This document shows, piece after piece, positions 55,407-64,000 of a DNA stretch of 64,000 bases. The number at the start of each line of letters is the position of its first letter. Position 1 is the first letter of the stretch. A model generated the notes under the pieces. That model saw only the letters and a list, made by a program, of their open reading frames with translations, searched no databases and was not told where the DNA came from. This DNA comes from Sphingobacteriia bacterium RIFOXYC2_FULL_35_18 (GTDB lineage: Bacteria; Bacteroidota; Bacteroidia; Chitinophagales; Chitinophagaceae): assembly GCA_001829005.1 (NCBI GenBank), contig MIAG01000004.1, forward strand, positions 144,184 to 208,183. Reading direction: 5' to 3'. Made by a program: the position numbers and the translations under genes.

Positions 55407-57265
55407 TCATTTGCTGCAATTTTAGACTTATCCCAAGCATTATCAGGTTTATGTTCCATAAATTGTTTGTCTTCTGCCAACAACCTTTCTTGCTGGGCAA
55501 TTTCTTCTTTTACATTTTGAACATAACTATCAGAATTGTGCCGATGTTTTGACAACTTGTGTAAAGCTTTGTCATCATACAATATAAAATCGTTTGCTTT
55601 TCTTAAAGAAGTGTATTTTCTAAAACCTAATTCACTCAATATATCAACTCCCATATACACTGATGCATGAATAGACTCTCTGTAAATTTTCTCAACGCCA
55701 TTATCAATTAGTTCATACGCATCTGTTCTATTCTTAGCCCTAAAAAATAATTTTAAATGCGGATAGTGCTTTGCAACCAATTCCGACAATTGTACATTTT
55801 TTTCAGGAATATCTAAAGCCGAAACAAGAATTTTGGCATGTGATGCTCCAGCAGCTTCCAATATATTGATTCTAGTCACATCTCCATAAAAAACAGTAAA
55901 ACCCATTTTTCTAAGAAGTAAAACCTGATCACTATTATTATCTAAAATGGTGGCTTCAATTCCATTTGCGCGTAAAAATCTACCCAATGTACTGCCAAAA
56001 TGCCCAAATCCTGCTATGATGATATCATTATGTTCTTTGGGATCAACTTTGTACTCATTATCCATTTTATCAGATTTAAACAATTTACCTGATAGAAACT
56101 TTTCATCAATGAATAATAAAATGGGAGAAATAATCATACTCACTGTTATTACCGCCATATAAAAATCCAATATTGGTTTACTAATCATATTGAGTTCGCC
56201 AATTGACCCTAGAAGAATAAAAGCGAATTCTCCAACTTGAGAAAGAAGTAAAGTGAAAAGAATTTTTTGTTGAATGACCAATTTAAAAAGTATTGCAACA
56301 GTATATAAAACAACAGATTTTAAAACCATAAAAAGCAATACTGCGAGCAATATTTTTACTGGTTGATCTATGATTAATCCAAAGTTGATTGTAGACCCTA
56401 CTGCAGTGAAAAACAGTCCTAATAAAATCCCCTTAAATGGTTCTAGATTGCTTTCCAACTCGTGCCTGAATTCACTATTAGCCATCAATACTCCCGCCAA
56501 AAACGCACCCAATGCTGCACTTATTCCCGCTAAATCCATGAGCCAAGAAACAGCAATAACCAAAAACAATGCAGAAGCTGTGAATAGCTCACGCATATGT
56601 GCTTTTGCAATCCAATGAAGTAATGGACTAAATACAAATTTCCCTAGAAATATAATTACAGTAACAGCAACTATGATGGTAATTGTTGGATATTGATCAA
56701 TTATACCTAAAAATCCGTCTCGTATATTTTTAACTTCGTTGCCGGTACTTGCTAATAATGGAATAATGGCAAGGATTGGAATCACCGCAATATCTTGAAA
56801 TAATAAAACAGCAAAAGAAGATTTACCTGCATGTGTTTTATCCAAATTTTTCTCCTTCAAGGTTTGAAGCACAATTGCGGTAGAAGACATGGCAAATGTA
56901 AGTGATAGCGCTATAGATGTATTGATATTAACCTCTTTTACAAAAAAGAAGAACAAAAAAAATAAAATTCCAGTCAATAACATTTGTAATCCGCCCATAC
57001 CAATAATTCTCCTACGCATTCTCCAAAAGGATTGGGGATTCAATTCTAGTCCAATTAAGAATAACATCATAACAACCCCAAATTCTGCAGCATGCATAAT
57101 ATCTTCACCCTCTGTACCTATAAAGCCTAGTACAAACGGACCAATTACAATTCCAGCAATGATATAACCCAATACACTACCAATACCCAGTTTTTTTGCA
57201 ATAGGTACAAATAGCAATGCAGCTCCTAAAAAAATCATTGCATTTTGTAAAACTGATGCTCCCAT
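55403..57265 (-). CDS. KefB-type CPA2 cation/proton antiporter
   Basis: 620 residues: about 12-13 membrane helices (1-390) with the CPA2 core, then a TrkA-N/RCK domain with the Rossmann motif GFGHFGSTLGRFLRANGIEAT (about 406-426) and the aspartate that binds the NAD ribose, and a short charged tail. Kef systems release K+ and acidify the cytoplasm when activated by glutathione adducts. The preceding gene encodes the flavodoxin-fold partner, overlapping by 31 bases. Whether this organism uses glutathione or another thiol as the trigger is unknown. Near the end an extra stretch (ENGLISH-like charged VKEEIAQQERLLAEDK) may form a coil. Confidence 0.88.
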   Translation of the reverse strand: MGASVLQNAMIFLGAALLFVPIAKKLGIGSVLGYIIAGIVIGPFVLGFIGTEGEDIMHAAEFGVVMMLFLIGLELNPQSFWRMRRRIIGMGGLQMLLTGILFFLFFFFVKEVNINTSIALSLTFAMSSTAIVLQTLKEKNLDKTHAGKSSFAVLLFQDIAVIPILAIIPLLASTGNEVKNIRDGFLGIIDQYPTITIIVAVTVIIFLGKFVFSPLLHWIAKAHMRELFTASALFLVIAVSWLMDLAGISAALGAFLAGVLMANSEFRHELESNLEPFKGILLGLFFTAVGSTINFGLIIDQPVKILLAVLLFMVLKSVVLYTVAILFKLVIQQKILFTLLLSQVGEFAFILLGSIGELNMISKPILDFYMAVITVSMIISPILLFIDEKFLSGKLFKSDKMDNEYKVDPKEHNDIIIAGFGHFGSTLGRFLRANGIEATILDNNSDQVLLLRKMGFTVFYGDVTRINILEAAGASHAKILVSALDIPEKNVQLSELVAKHYPHLKLFFRAKNRTDAYELIDNGVEKIYRESIHASVYMGVDILSELGFRKYTSLRKANDFILYDDKALHKLSKHRHNSDSYVQNVKEEIAQQERLLAEDKQFMEHKPDNAWDKSKIAAND

Positions 57266-57861
57266 TGGTCTGCGTTTAATATATTAAAGTTCTCTACTAG
57301 CTTTAGCTTGTTTACATCTATTTGCTCATTCATTAAGAAATGAACAATTTGAGTATATCGAATCATATAGTCTTCAATTTCAGCGGCACTGAGCTTATTT
57401 GCACCAGGGACAATAAATGGAGGTAAATATTCCATTTGGCATAAATGAGCAGTTTGATCAAAAGAATTCAAAAACTCTCGATGTGTGAATCTATTTCTTC
57501 CTTCTTTTTGATAAACATTGAAATTACCTCCAGAAGATATGACATTCATTGCCCACTTTCCTGCTAACTTTTTTCCATTTGTACCATAAGCCCACCCATA
57601 TTCTAATACTAAATCAAGCCATTGTTTCATTAAAGGCGGACAATTATACCAATAAAAAGGGTGGTGCCAAATGATTATATCGTGTGCGATTAATTGAGCC
57701 TGTTCAAATTCTACATTTATATTAAAATCTGGATATAACTCATACATATCCCTGAAAGTAATATCGCGTAATTGTTTTACTCCTTCTACCAATCTAGCGT
57801 TTACTCTGCTATCCTCAAAACGAGGATGAAAAAACAAAATCAATAATTTTTTATTAGGCAT
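57235..57861 (-). CDS. KefF/KefG-like NAD(P)H oxidoreductase
   Basis: 208 residues, flavodoxin-fold quinone reductase family. Opening LLILFFHPRFEDSRVNARL (phosphate-binding loop region), HPFYWYNCPPLMKQWLDLVL (about 66-85) and the SSGGNFNVYQKEG loop match the KefF/KefG ancillary proteins that bind and activate KefB/KefC. Its last 31 bases overlap the KefB-type gene, which is strong evidence that the two are translated together. FMN binding is expected from the family. Confidence 0.85.
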   Translation of the reverse strand: MPNKKLLILFFHPRFEDSRVNARLVEGVKQLRDITFRDMYELYPDFNINVEFEQAQLIAHDIIIWHHPFYWYNCPPLMKQWLDLVLEYGWAYGTNGKKLAGKWAMNVISSGGNFNVYQKEGRNRFTHREFLNSFDQTAHLCQMEYLPPFIVPGANKLSAAEIEDYMIRYTQIVHFLMNEQIDVNKLKLVENFNILNADQWEHQFYKMQ

Positions 57862-57882
57862 AGACTCAATACAAATAGATTA

Positions 57883-59046
57883 TTACAATTTAAGTTTATT
57901 TGACCGATTAACCAATTGTAGCACTGCAAATGCAGGCCCTATAGAAAGAATAGTCCAGACAAAATAGAAAGGAAGATAGTTTAGCAACTGCCCTATCATT
58001 TGAATACTCAAAATGGTTATTAAAAAGCCAATACTATTAACCAATGTTAAAGTGCTACCCCTTAATTCAGGGGGTGCATTGGCTGCAACTAAACTAGAGA
58101 ACATTGGAGAGTCTGCTACAACAAATAATCCCCAAAAAATTAAATACGCAATGTATAATCCTTCAGAAGCATAATAATAAAACAAAGGGAACAACAAACA
58201 ACAAACACTTGAAACCGATACAGCCACTAAAGCTATTTTGTGGATACTAAATTGCGTAGATAATAGACCACTTAAAAAACAGGAAAGAGCTCCTGATCCA
58301 ATAATAATAAATGTTAAAAATGGATAATTATAATGGGGGCTGTTTAGTTTGTGAGATAACAATAATGGCACAAAAGTCCAAAAAGTGTATAACTCCCACA
58401 TATGACCAAAATAGCCAAATGCAGATTTTCTCAAATCTCGAATTCGAAAAACTTTTCCAACTGCTGCAAACTGGATAACTCCTAACTTCTTTCGGTAAGG
58501 ACCATCCTTAATTCCTACATACAAGATAAGTCCTCCTAAAATAGATAAGACAGAAGTTGCATATAAAACAAATTCCCAAGATTTTTTTATAGATAACCCG
58601 TTTATCAAGTGAGGAAACGCTGTTCCCAATACCAAGGCTCCTACCAAAAATCCTAGAGATTTCCCCAAACCTTTTTCAAAATAGTCTGCAGCTATTTTCA
58701 TACCAACGGGATAAATTCCTGCCAGAAAAAAGCCAGTTAAAAATCTACAAATTAATATATTATAACCAGTTATCCAGTTAAATGTAATTAAACCATTAAA
58801 TAGGGCTGCAAATAAGGCTGAAAAAAGAAATACTAAAGAGGGTGAATACCGATCTGCAATAGCAAATGATGCAAAAACCAGGGTGCCAATAATAAATCCA
58901 AATTGTACCGCGCTAATCAGATAAACTAAATATAACTCATCAAGGTCCTTAGCAATGGCCATTTCAGTCATAACCGCATTACCAGCAAACCATACCGAAG
59001 TACAAAAAAACTGTGCGAGAATGATGATCAATAAAATTCGCTTCAT
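57883..59046 (-). CDS. MFS transporter
   Basis: 387 residues with about 12 membrane helices. The loop between helices 2 and 3 reads FASFAIADRYSPSLVFLFSAL, the family's DRxGRR position in a weak form (ADRYS), and a central charged loop (GIKDGPYRKKLGVIQF) separates the two halves. It resembles the cyanate/YNFM-like branch of the superfamily, which exports or imports small organic compounds. Substrate not determinable. It lies 21 bases upstream of the KefG-like gene in the same direction, so it may share its transcript. Confidence 0.8.
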   Translation of the reverse strand: MKRILLIIILAQFFCTSVWFAGNAVMTEMAIAKDLDELYLVYLISAVQFGFIIGTLVFASFAIADRYSPSLVFLFSALFAALFNGLITFNWITGYNILICRFLTGFFLAGIYPVGMKIAADYFEKGLGKSLGFLVGALVLGTAFPHLINGLSIKKSWEFVLYATSVLSILGGLILYVGIKDGPYRKKLGVIQFAAVGKVFRIRDLRKSAFGYFGHMWELYTFWTFVPLLLSHKLNSPHYNYPFLTFIIIGSGALSCFLSGLLSTQFSIHKIALVAVSVSSVCCLLFPLFYYYASEGLYIAYLIFWGLFVVADSPMFSSLVAANAPPELRGSTLTLVNSIGFLITILSIQMIGQLLNYLPFYFVWTILSIGPAFAVLQLVNRSNKLKL

Positions 59047-59135
59047 GGGGCAAAATATTCAATTATATTAGTTGACGTGCAAAAACACTAGTATAGCCTA
59101 AAACTTTTTTATAACTTGTTACAAAATATTCAACT

Positions 59136-61895
59136 ATGCACAAACAATTGAGGGTTATTATTTGCCTACTATTTTTAGGCTTTTCTGCTCAAGCACAAAA
59201 AAAACAGCTCAGTCCTGAAGATTATGGCAAATGGCAAAGTCTAGGACAAACTGAAATATCCCCTAATGGTACATGGATTGCCTACCAAATAATTGTGCAG
59301 GAAAACAACGACAGTTTGTATGTAATAAATCGCTCTTCTAATAAATCCTATAAATTGGCTTTTGCCAGCACTCCTGAATTTTCTAAAGACAACCAATGGC
59401 TTGCTTATAGAATTGGATTACCTTTTAAAGAAGCGGAGAAATTAAGAGATCAAAGCAAACCCATTGAATATAAAATGGGATTACTAAATCTTTCTACAGG
59501 AAAAATTGAAATAATTTCCAATATTAACAGATTTGGTTTCTCCAAAAATGGAAAAATGTTGGCTGCATACTTAACTCCCCCCAAAGAAAATAAAGATAAA
59601 GGAAGTGTTCTTTTACTGAAAAATTTGATAGATGGTAGTACCAGAACTATTGGAAATGTAACAGAATATGCATTCAATAAAAAAAGTGATCACCTATCTT
59701 ATATAGTGGAATCAGCTAATACAGCAGGTAATTCAGTGGAACTTTTTAATTTAAACACCTACACTTTAAAAATAATAGCTAGCGACACATTAAAGTTTTC
59801 TAAATTAAATTGGTCAAAAGAAGGCGATGGTTTCTCTTTTTTCAAAACCTTTAAAAAAGAAGATTATGAAGAAGAAAATGCTCAGGTTTATAGTTGTACA
59901 AATTTGAGTAACCCAACTATAAAAGTACTCAATCCAGCTACAATGAGTGGTTTCCCTGTTGGAATGCGCATACACAATGGATCATCGCTTAGAATGAGCG
60001 ATGATTTATCATCAGTATTTTTTGGGTTAAAAGCTTGGACTTATAAACCTAAAAAAGAAGATAAAAAATCAACCGATAGTTCAAAAACAAAAGCGGATAG
60101 TTTAAAAATGGCTGCTGCAAAATTGTCGTTAAAATCGGATAATAAATTAGCAGATGTATGGCATTGGAAAGACGCTGAGATTCAACCGCGTCAAAAAGTA
60201 ACTTACATTCAAGATAAAAATGCCAGCTATTTATCAGTTTGGAATACAGATAACAACAGTTTTTATCAATTAGCTACAGAAACGTTTCCAATTGCTACAT
60301 TAAATGGTAATCAAAAAATGGCTGTGATTGCAACTGATAAAAAATATAAGCCAGCATTCAAAGAAGATTATGCAGATTATAGTTTAGTCAATATCAAAAC
60401 TGGTGAAAGCAAGTTATTATATACTCGATTACAAGCCGGATTTTATACAGCACCTCAATCTTCACCAGATGGCAAATACCTAATTTATTTTAAAGACAAA
60501 AATTGGCAGACCTATAATATTGCTACTGGTCAGAATACCAATATTACCCGAACAATAAAAAGCAATTTTTGGAATACAAGGGACGACCATCCCGCCACAA
60601 AGCCACCATTTGGATTAGGCGGATGGATAAATGGTGATAAAGAGGTTTTATTATATGATGAATACAATATATGGGCAGTAAGTCCTGATGGATCAAGCGC
60701 ACGTAAAATTGCAGATGGAGACAAAGAAGAAATTGTATTTCGCGTTACTAGAGTTGAATTTGAAGAACCTTATTTAGACGATTCAAAGCCAATTTATTTT
60801 TCTGCTTATGGAGATAAAACAAAAAAGTTTGGATATTACCAATATGAAAATGGCAAAACAGCTAAACTTATTTTTGAAGACTTACAAATAAATCGTTTAG
60901 CAAAAGCAAAAGACGCTAATGTGTTTAGTTATATTAAACAAGACTACGATTTATCTCCAGAGTTGTATATTTCCGAGAATTTTACCAAAGAGCAAAAAGC
61001 AGCTACAACTAATCTTCAACAACAAAATTATTATTGGGGAAAGAGTAAATTGGTTTCGTTTACCAATAAGTTGGGTAAAAAAATGCAAGGAGCTTTGTAC
61101 TACCCAGCAAACTATGAACCTGGCAAACAATATCCAATGATTGTTTACATGTATGAGATACTATCTAATAATGTACATAACTATGTAGCTCCAAGTATTA
61201 GAAGAGCTTATAACACAACTAACTACACAACAAACGGCTATTTTGTATTCCAACCAGATATTGTTTATGAAACCAACGACCCAGGAATGAGTGCAGTAAA
61301 TTGTATTGTTCCAGGCGTAAAAGAAGTTATGAAAACAGGTATGATAGACGCCAATAAAGTAGGCATTATGGGTCATAGTTGGGGAGCTTATCAAACTTCT
61401 TTCTTAATTACCCAAACTGATATTTTTAAAGCAGCTATTGCTGGCGCACCTTTAACCGATTTAATTAGTATGTCGTTATCCATTTATTGGAATAGTGGAA
61501 CTCCTGATCAGAAAATTTTTGAAACCAGTCAGGGTAGATTCGATGGACCATGGTATGAAAGAACAGAAGCCCATATTCGCAACTCCCCTATGTTTAATGC
61601 TAGTAAAATAAAATCCCCATTATTAGTAACTTTTGGGGATAAAGATGGTGCAGTAGATTGGCATCAGGGTATAGAAATGTATGGTACCATGCGTAGAATG
61701 GAAAAACCTTTTGTGATGTTGGTGTATGCAGACGAGAACCACAATTTTACTAAAAAAGAAAATCAAATTGATTATCAAAAAAGACAAAGAGAGTGGTTTG
61801 ATCATTATCTATTGGGGAAGCCTGCTGAGAAATGGATTACTGATGGGGTTAGTTATGTAGATCGTATGAAAGAAAAAGAGGCACCTAAGAACTAA
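59136..61895 (+). CDS. Secreted S9-family (DPP-IV/acylaminoacyl-like) serine peptidase
   Basis: 919 residues with a signal peptide (about 1-20, SAQAQ). A long beta-propeller (about 30-640) is followed by an alpha/beta-hydrolase domain with nucleophile Ser748 in MGHSWGAYQ, the Asp in TFGDKDGAVDW and the His in DENHNF. GxSxGxY is characteristic of the S9 family. It probably cleaves short peptides at the cell surface or in the periplasm. A low-complexity Lys/Ser insert near 305-320 (KKEDKKSTDSSKTKADSLK) interrupts the propeller. The second S9 enzyme in this window, at 25961, is a lipoprotein. Confidence 0.88.
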   Translation: MHKQLRVIICLLFLGFSAQAQKKQLSPEDYGKWQSLGQTEISPNGTWIAYQIIVQENNDSLYVINRSSNKSYKLAFASTPEFSKDNQWLAYRIGLPFKEAEKLRDQSKPIEYKMGLLNLSTGKIEIISNINRFGFSKNGKMLAAYLTPPKENKDKGSVLLLKNLIDGSTRTIGNVTEYAFNKKSDHLSYIVESANTAGNSVELFNLNTYTLKIIASDTLKFSKLNWSKEGDGFSFFKTFKKEDYEEENAQVYSCTNLSNPTIKVLNPATMSGFPVGMRIHNGSSLRMSDDLSSVFFGLKAWTYKPKKEDKKSTDSSKTKADSLKMAAAKLSLKSDNKLADVWHWKDAEIQPRQKVTYIQDKNASYLSVWNTDNNSFYQLATETFPIATLNGNQKMAVIATDKKYKPAFKEDYADYSLVNIKTGESKLLYTRLQAGFYTAPQSSPDGKYLIYFKDKNWQTYNIATGQNTNITRTIKSNFWNTRDDHPATKPPFGLGGWINGDKEVLLYDEYNIWAVSPDGSSARKIADGDKEEIVFRVTRVEFEEPYLDDSKPIYFSAYGDKTKKFGYYQYENGKTAKLIFEDLQINRLAKAKDANVFSYIKQDYDLSPELYISENFTKEQKAATTNLQQQNYYWGKSKLVSFTNKLGKKMQGALYYPANYEPGKQYPMIVYMYEILSNNVHNYVAPSIRRAYNTTNYTTNGYFVFQPDIVYETNDPGMSAVNCIVPGVKEVMKTGMIDANKVGIMGHSWGAYQTSFLITQTDIFKAAIAGAPLTDLISMSLSIYWNSGTPDQKIFETSQGRFDGPWYERTEAHIRNSPMFNASKIKSPLLVTFGDKDGAVDWHQGIEMYGTMRRMEKPFVMLVYADENHNFTKKENQIDYQKRQREWFDHYLLGKPAEKWITDGVSYVDRMKEKEAPKN

Positions 61896-61920
61896 ACATC
61901 GTACTAAGCAATTCCATTTA

Positions 61921-62616
61921 ATGAAAAAAGATTCTTTTGAAGCTTGCATTTATTTGAAGCCGCTGATACTAGCGTTTGAAAAAGCTGCAAATGAAAAAGA
62001 GGCTAAAGGAATGAAAGCCTATATGCTGAACCAATTTGAGTTTTATGGAATTAAAACCCCTCAGAGAGACTCAATAGTAAAAGCATTTCTTAAAATCAAC
62101 CGAATTCAAAAGTATACTGAATTAGAGAAAGTAGTTAAATATATGTGGAGCCAAAGAGAACGAGAATGGCAATATGCCGCTATTGATTTATTGGCTTCAC
62201 ATATTATTTTATGGAGAGCTAATGTTATTAACTTAATTGAATACTGTTTAGTCCATAAAAGTTGGTGGGATGCTGTAGATGGAATTGGAAGTGATTGGTT
62301 CCCAAAATATTTTTCTTTATTCCCAGAAAAACAAAATTCAATTACACAAAAATGGAATAAGTCGAATAATATGTGGTTACAAAGGAGTAGCATATTATTT
62401 CAACGATCTTATAAGAAAAACACCAACACCCAGTTACTCTCTAATTATATTCTACAACATAAATCATCAAAAGAGTTTTTTATTCAGAAAGCCATTGGAT
62501 GGGCTTTAAGGGAATACAGCAAAACCAATTCAGAGTGGGTTGTATCATTCGTTGAGCAAAATAAATTGGCCCCTCTTAGTAAAAGAGAGGCCTTGAAAAG
62601 AATTAAAACTCAATAA
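61921..62616 (+). CDS. AlkD-like DNA alkylation-repair glycosylase
   Basis: 231 residues, all-alpha HEAT-repeat fold of AlkC/AlkD enzymes, which remove bulky or cationic alkylated bases from DNA. The catalytic-region motif SWWDAVDGIGSDWF (about 118-131) contains the tryptophans and the Asp that act in AlkD, and IQKAIGWALREYSKTN (about 190-205) is the other conserved stretch. Preceded by the S9 peptidase gene 25 bases upstream and convergent with the fibre-like gene, overlapping by 7 bases. Confidence 0.88.
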   Translation: MKKDSFEACIYLKPLILAFEKAANEKEAKGMKAYMLNQFEFYGIKTPQRDSIVKAFLKINRIQKYTELEKVVKYMWSQREREWQYAAIDLLASHIILWRANVINLIEYCLVHKSWWDAVDGIGSDWFPKYFSLFPEKQNSITQKWNKSNNMWLQRSSILFQRSYKKNTNTQLLSNYILQHKSSKEFFIQKAIGWALREYSKTNSEWVVSFVEQNKLAPLSKREALKRIKTQ

Positions 62617-63998
62617 TAGTAATCAAATTGAATTCGATCATTTAACGTAAGATTAGTATTGCCATTATTAGCAGGGATATAAGTAAGTGTTGTACCAACT
62701 ACACTATATGCAGTATTGCTTATTCTAACTCCATTGATAAACATTTTCACTTTACTATTAGCTGCCTTTGTTTGTGTAAGGGTAAAACTAGTTTGATTAG
62801 CAGTTGCACTGAATTCATCTGCCACTTCTCTAACTAAAGTAGGAGCAATAAAAGAAACAACACCCGAACCATTAGTTGTTAATAAATCTCCGCTATTCCC
62901 ATCTACGTTAGGATATGTAACTGCACCTGCGGTTATTGTACCACTAGTTTTTACATTGGTGATATTAGTATTACCTAATTGTATCGTGTTGCTACCATTG
63001 CCTATTGCGTTATGACCAATTACTATTTGATTACTCTGCCCTACACCATTTACTCGAATATTTGCACCAAGTAAAACAGAATTTGATGTTGTTGTATTAT
63101 AAGTAGATCCATCAGCAATATATCTACCTGCAAAAGCCCCCAAAATAGCATTTTCATTTCCACCAGTATTCCGATCTAATGTCCCAACACCTATTGCCGT
63201 ATTATTATTTCCAGTAGTATTACTTTCTAAAGCTTGAACGCCAAGTGCAACATTATATCTTCCAGTTGTATTACCATGCAATGAAGTATAGCCTAAAGCC
63301 GTATTCACGTCGCCAGTTGTATTATTGACCATAGATTGATGGCCTACAGCAACATTATAATTGCCTGTAGTTCCTGAATTCAAAGAATTACTTCCAATTG
63401 CAATATTTCCTATAGCGGAAACATTATTAAGCATAGCATTATAACCAACAGAGATATTATCTGATCCTGTAGTATTTGATAATAGTGCGTGGGAACCTAA
63501 GGCAACATTGTTACTACCGCTTAGGTTGCTTCTCATTGCATTAAAACCAAGAACAGTATTATTGGTAGCACTTGTTACTGATTTAAATGCTTCTAAACCA
63601 AGTACTGTGTTTTGTGAAGCATTACTTAGAGTACCCGTTTGTTTATGTCCAACAATAATACTATTAGAAAAGTTTTCACCCCCAGACTTTACGTCTGTTA
63701 ATTTATCTAAATTCCCAACAGAACCCGTTGTGGCATAACCAGCTAATAACCCAGTAACATTTGCTTTGGTACTAATTGCAGATGTATCCACTTTCCAATC
63801 TGTAATATCTGCTGAACCATTAAATCCAGTTCCACTCAATCCATAAGAAGTACTTAAACTTTTTAAATTATCTCCTAATGAAACCCCACTGATGGTGCTC
63901 TTTGATAAATCTGTATTTTCAATCTTAGTGGTCGTTCTGCGATAATTCGACACAAAATTTGCAGTATCACTAATCTTCAATCGATTAGACAACATGCT
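62610..63998 (-). CDS. Repeat-rich fibre/adhesin-like protein, 5' end cut by window edge
   Basis: At least 461 residues. The frame is open to the right edge, so the start is outside the window. About ten tandem 17-residue units of the form NNTALGYxALxSNTTGx (residues 129-297, counted from an internal ATG) are followed by a non-repetitive tail ending in KVKMFINGVRISNTAYSVVGTTLTY. The units resemble the head repeats of trimeric adhesins and phage or contractile-tail fibres. Before them are linker segments rich in Ser, Thr and Gly (DTSAISTKANVTGLLAGY). No S74 chaperone, autotransporter barrel or T9SS tail is visible at the C-terminus. Function, and whether phage-derived, are not settled. Confidence 0.75.
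   Translation of the reverse strand, partial: SMLSNRLKISDTANFVSNYRRTTTKIENTDLSKSTISGVSLGDNLKSLSTSYGLSGTGFNGSADITDWKVDTSAISTKANVTGLLAGYATTGSVGNLDKLTDVKSGGENFSNSIIVGHKQTGTLSNASQNTVLGLEAFKSVTSATNNTVLGFNAMRSNLSGSNNVALGSHALLSNTTGSDNISVGYNAMLNNVSAIGNIAIGSNSLNSGTTGNYNVAVGHQSMVNNTTGDVNTALGYTSLHGNTTGRYNVALGVQALESNTTGNNNTAIGVGTLDRNTGGNENAILGAFAGRYIADGSTYNTTTSNSVLLGANIRVNGVGQSNQIVIGHNAIGNGSNTIQLGNTNITNVKTSGTITAGAVTYPNVDGNSGDLLTTNGSGVVSFIAPTLVREVADEFSATANQTSFTLTQTKAANSKVKMFINGVRISNTAYSVVGTTLTYIPANNGNTNLTLNDRIQFDYYY
63105..63611 (-). repeat. Tandem 51-bp (17-residue) coding repeats in the fibre-like gene
   Basis: About ten diverged units, each ending in a G/ALG or IG strand and an NTTG turn, for example YNVAVGHQSMVNNTTGD, VNTALGYTSLHGNTTGR and YNVALGVQALESNTTGN. 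The period is constant at 17 residues while residues vary, which fits a repetitive fold rather than recent DNA slippage. Confidence 0.8.
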
Positions 63999-64000
63999 GG

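Noticed and set aside
63105..63611. 51-bp periodicity as a CRISPR-like array
   Set aside because: The repeats are diverged at DNA level, in frame, and encode a 17-residue protein repeat; no conserved direct repeat with spacers exists.

Overview
The window is a low-GC, gene-dense chromosomal segment from a member of the Bacteroidota, most likely a Chitinophagaceae-type bacterium such as Sediminibacterium or a relative. That placement is inferred from several things seen here. Promoter -7 boxes match the Bacteroidota TAnnTTTG consensus, and A-rich leaders stand where Shine-Dalgarno sites would normally be. The succinate dehydrogenase is a three-gene cytochrome b / flavoprotein / iron-sulfur set. 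Families common in the phylum (DUF3667, DUF6268, GH3-like, TonB-like next to folC) recur, and the tmRNA tag ends in YAMAA. I found no phage, transposon, CRISPR array or clear island; nearly all of it reads as ordinary core and household chromosome.

Layout. 1-6.7 kb (+): a tightly overlapping run of ureohydrolase (cut by the left edge), a PH-like membrane protein, a radical SAM protein and an EamA transporter, then a TauE/SafE permease, a TonB-like protein and folC. 6.7-10.6 kb (-): two tandem Nudix hydrolases, a DinB/YfiT-like enzyme, an ABC ATPase, a small exported protein and fructose-1,6-bisphosphatase. 10.7-12 kb (+): aspartate kinase. 12-21.2 kb (-): a hybrid histidine kinase, a YafK-type L,D-transpeptidase, a secreted M14 carboxypeptidase, an ABC-F ATPase, tsaD and a MacB-like permease. 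21.4-25.0 kb (+): the sdhCAB respiratory operon, closed by a good terminator. 25-32.8 kb: a membrane histidine-phosphoacceptor protein without an ATPase domain, an S9 peptidase, a tRNA methyltransferase, pyrophosphatase, a half-size TauE permease, a 50-residue membrane protein, an NlpC/P60 hydrolase, an ECF sigma factor with a putative membrane anti-sigma partner, and a cupin. 32.8-40.5 kb: secreted GH2 beta-galactosidase, ammonium transporter plus beta-barrel porin, a DUF6268 outer-membrane protein and a DUF2147 protein. 40.6-45.1 kb (-): tmRNA directly behind rseP, with dxr and a GH3-family adenylating enzyme. 45.2-47.9 kb (+): ribosomal L21 and L27, a Lys-Ala-Pro repeat histone-like protein and PolX. 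47.9-53.4 kb (-): a very large NtrY-like kinase, mazG and a DUF3667 protein. 53.5-62.6 kb: an exported YD-like protein, a Gfo/Idh oxidoreductase, KefB-type antiporter with its flavodoxin-like partner, an MFS transporter, a second S9 peptidase and an AlkD-like glycosylase. 62.6-64 kb (-): a repeat-rich fibre/adhesin-like protein cut by the right edge.

How it fits together. Respiration (sdhCAB), gluconeogenesis (fbp), amino-acid and folate synthesis (lysC, folC), isoprenoids (dxr), protein synthesis and rescue (rplU, rpmA, ssrA, tsaD, trmN6) and cell-wall or peptide turnover (M14, two S9, L,D-transpeptidase, NlpC/P60) are all represented, which suits an aerobic, peptide- and polysaccharide-using heterotroph. 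I did not find a convincing undescribed multi-gene system. The observations most worth checking are single-gene oddities: a PolX whose polymerase active site has lost two of three catalytic aspartates while its PHP nuclease looks intact; an ABC-F protein whose second ATPase site lacks a P-loop and carries Gln for the catalytic Glu; a membrane-bound phosphoacceptor domain with no kinase domain; the tmRNA gene starting 6 bases after rseP; and the 17-residue-repeat fibre protein at the right edge.
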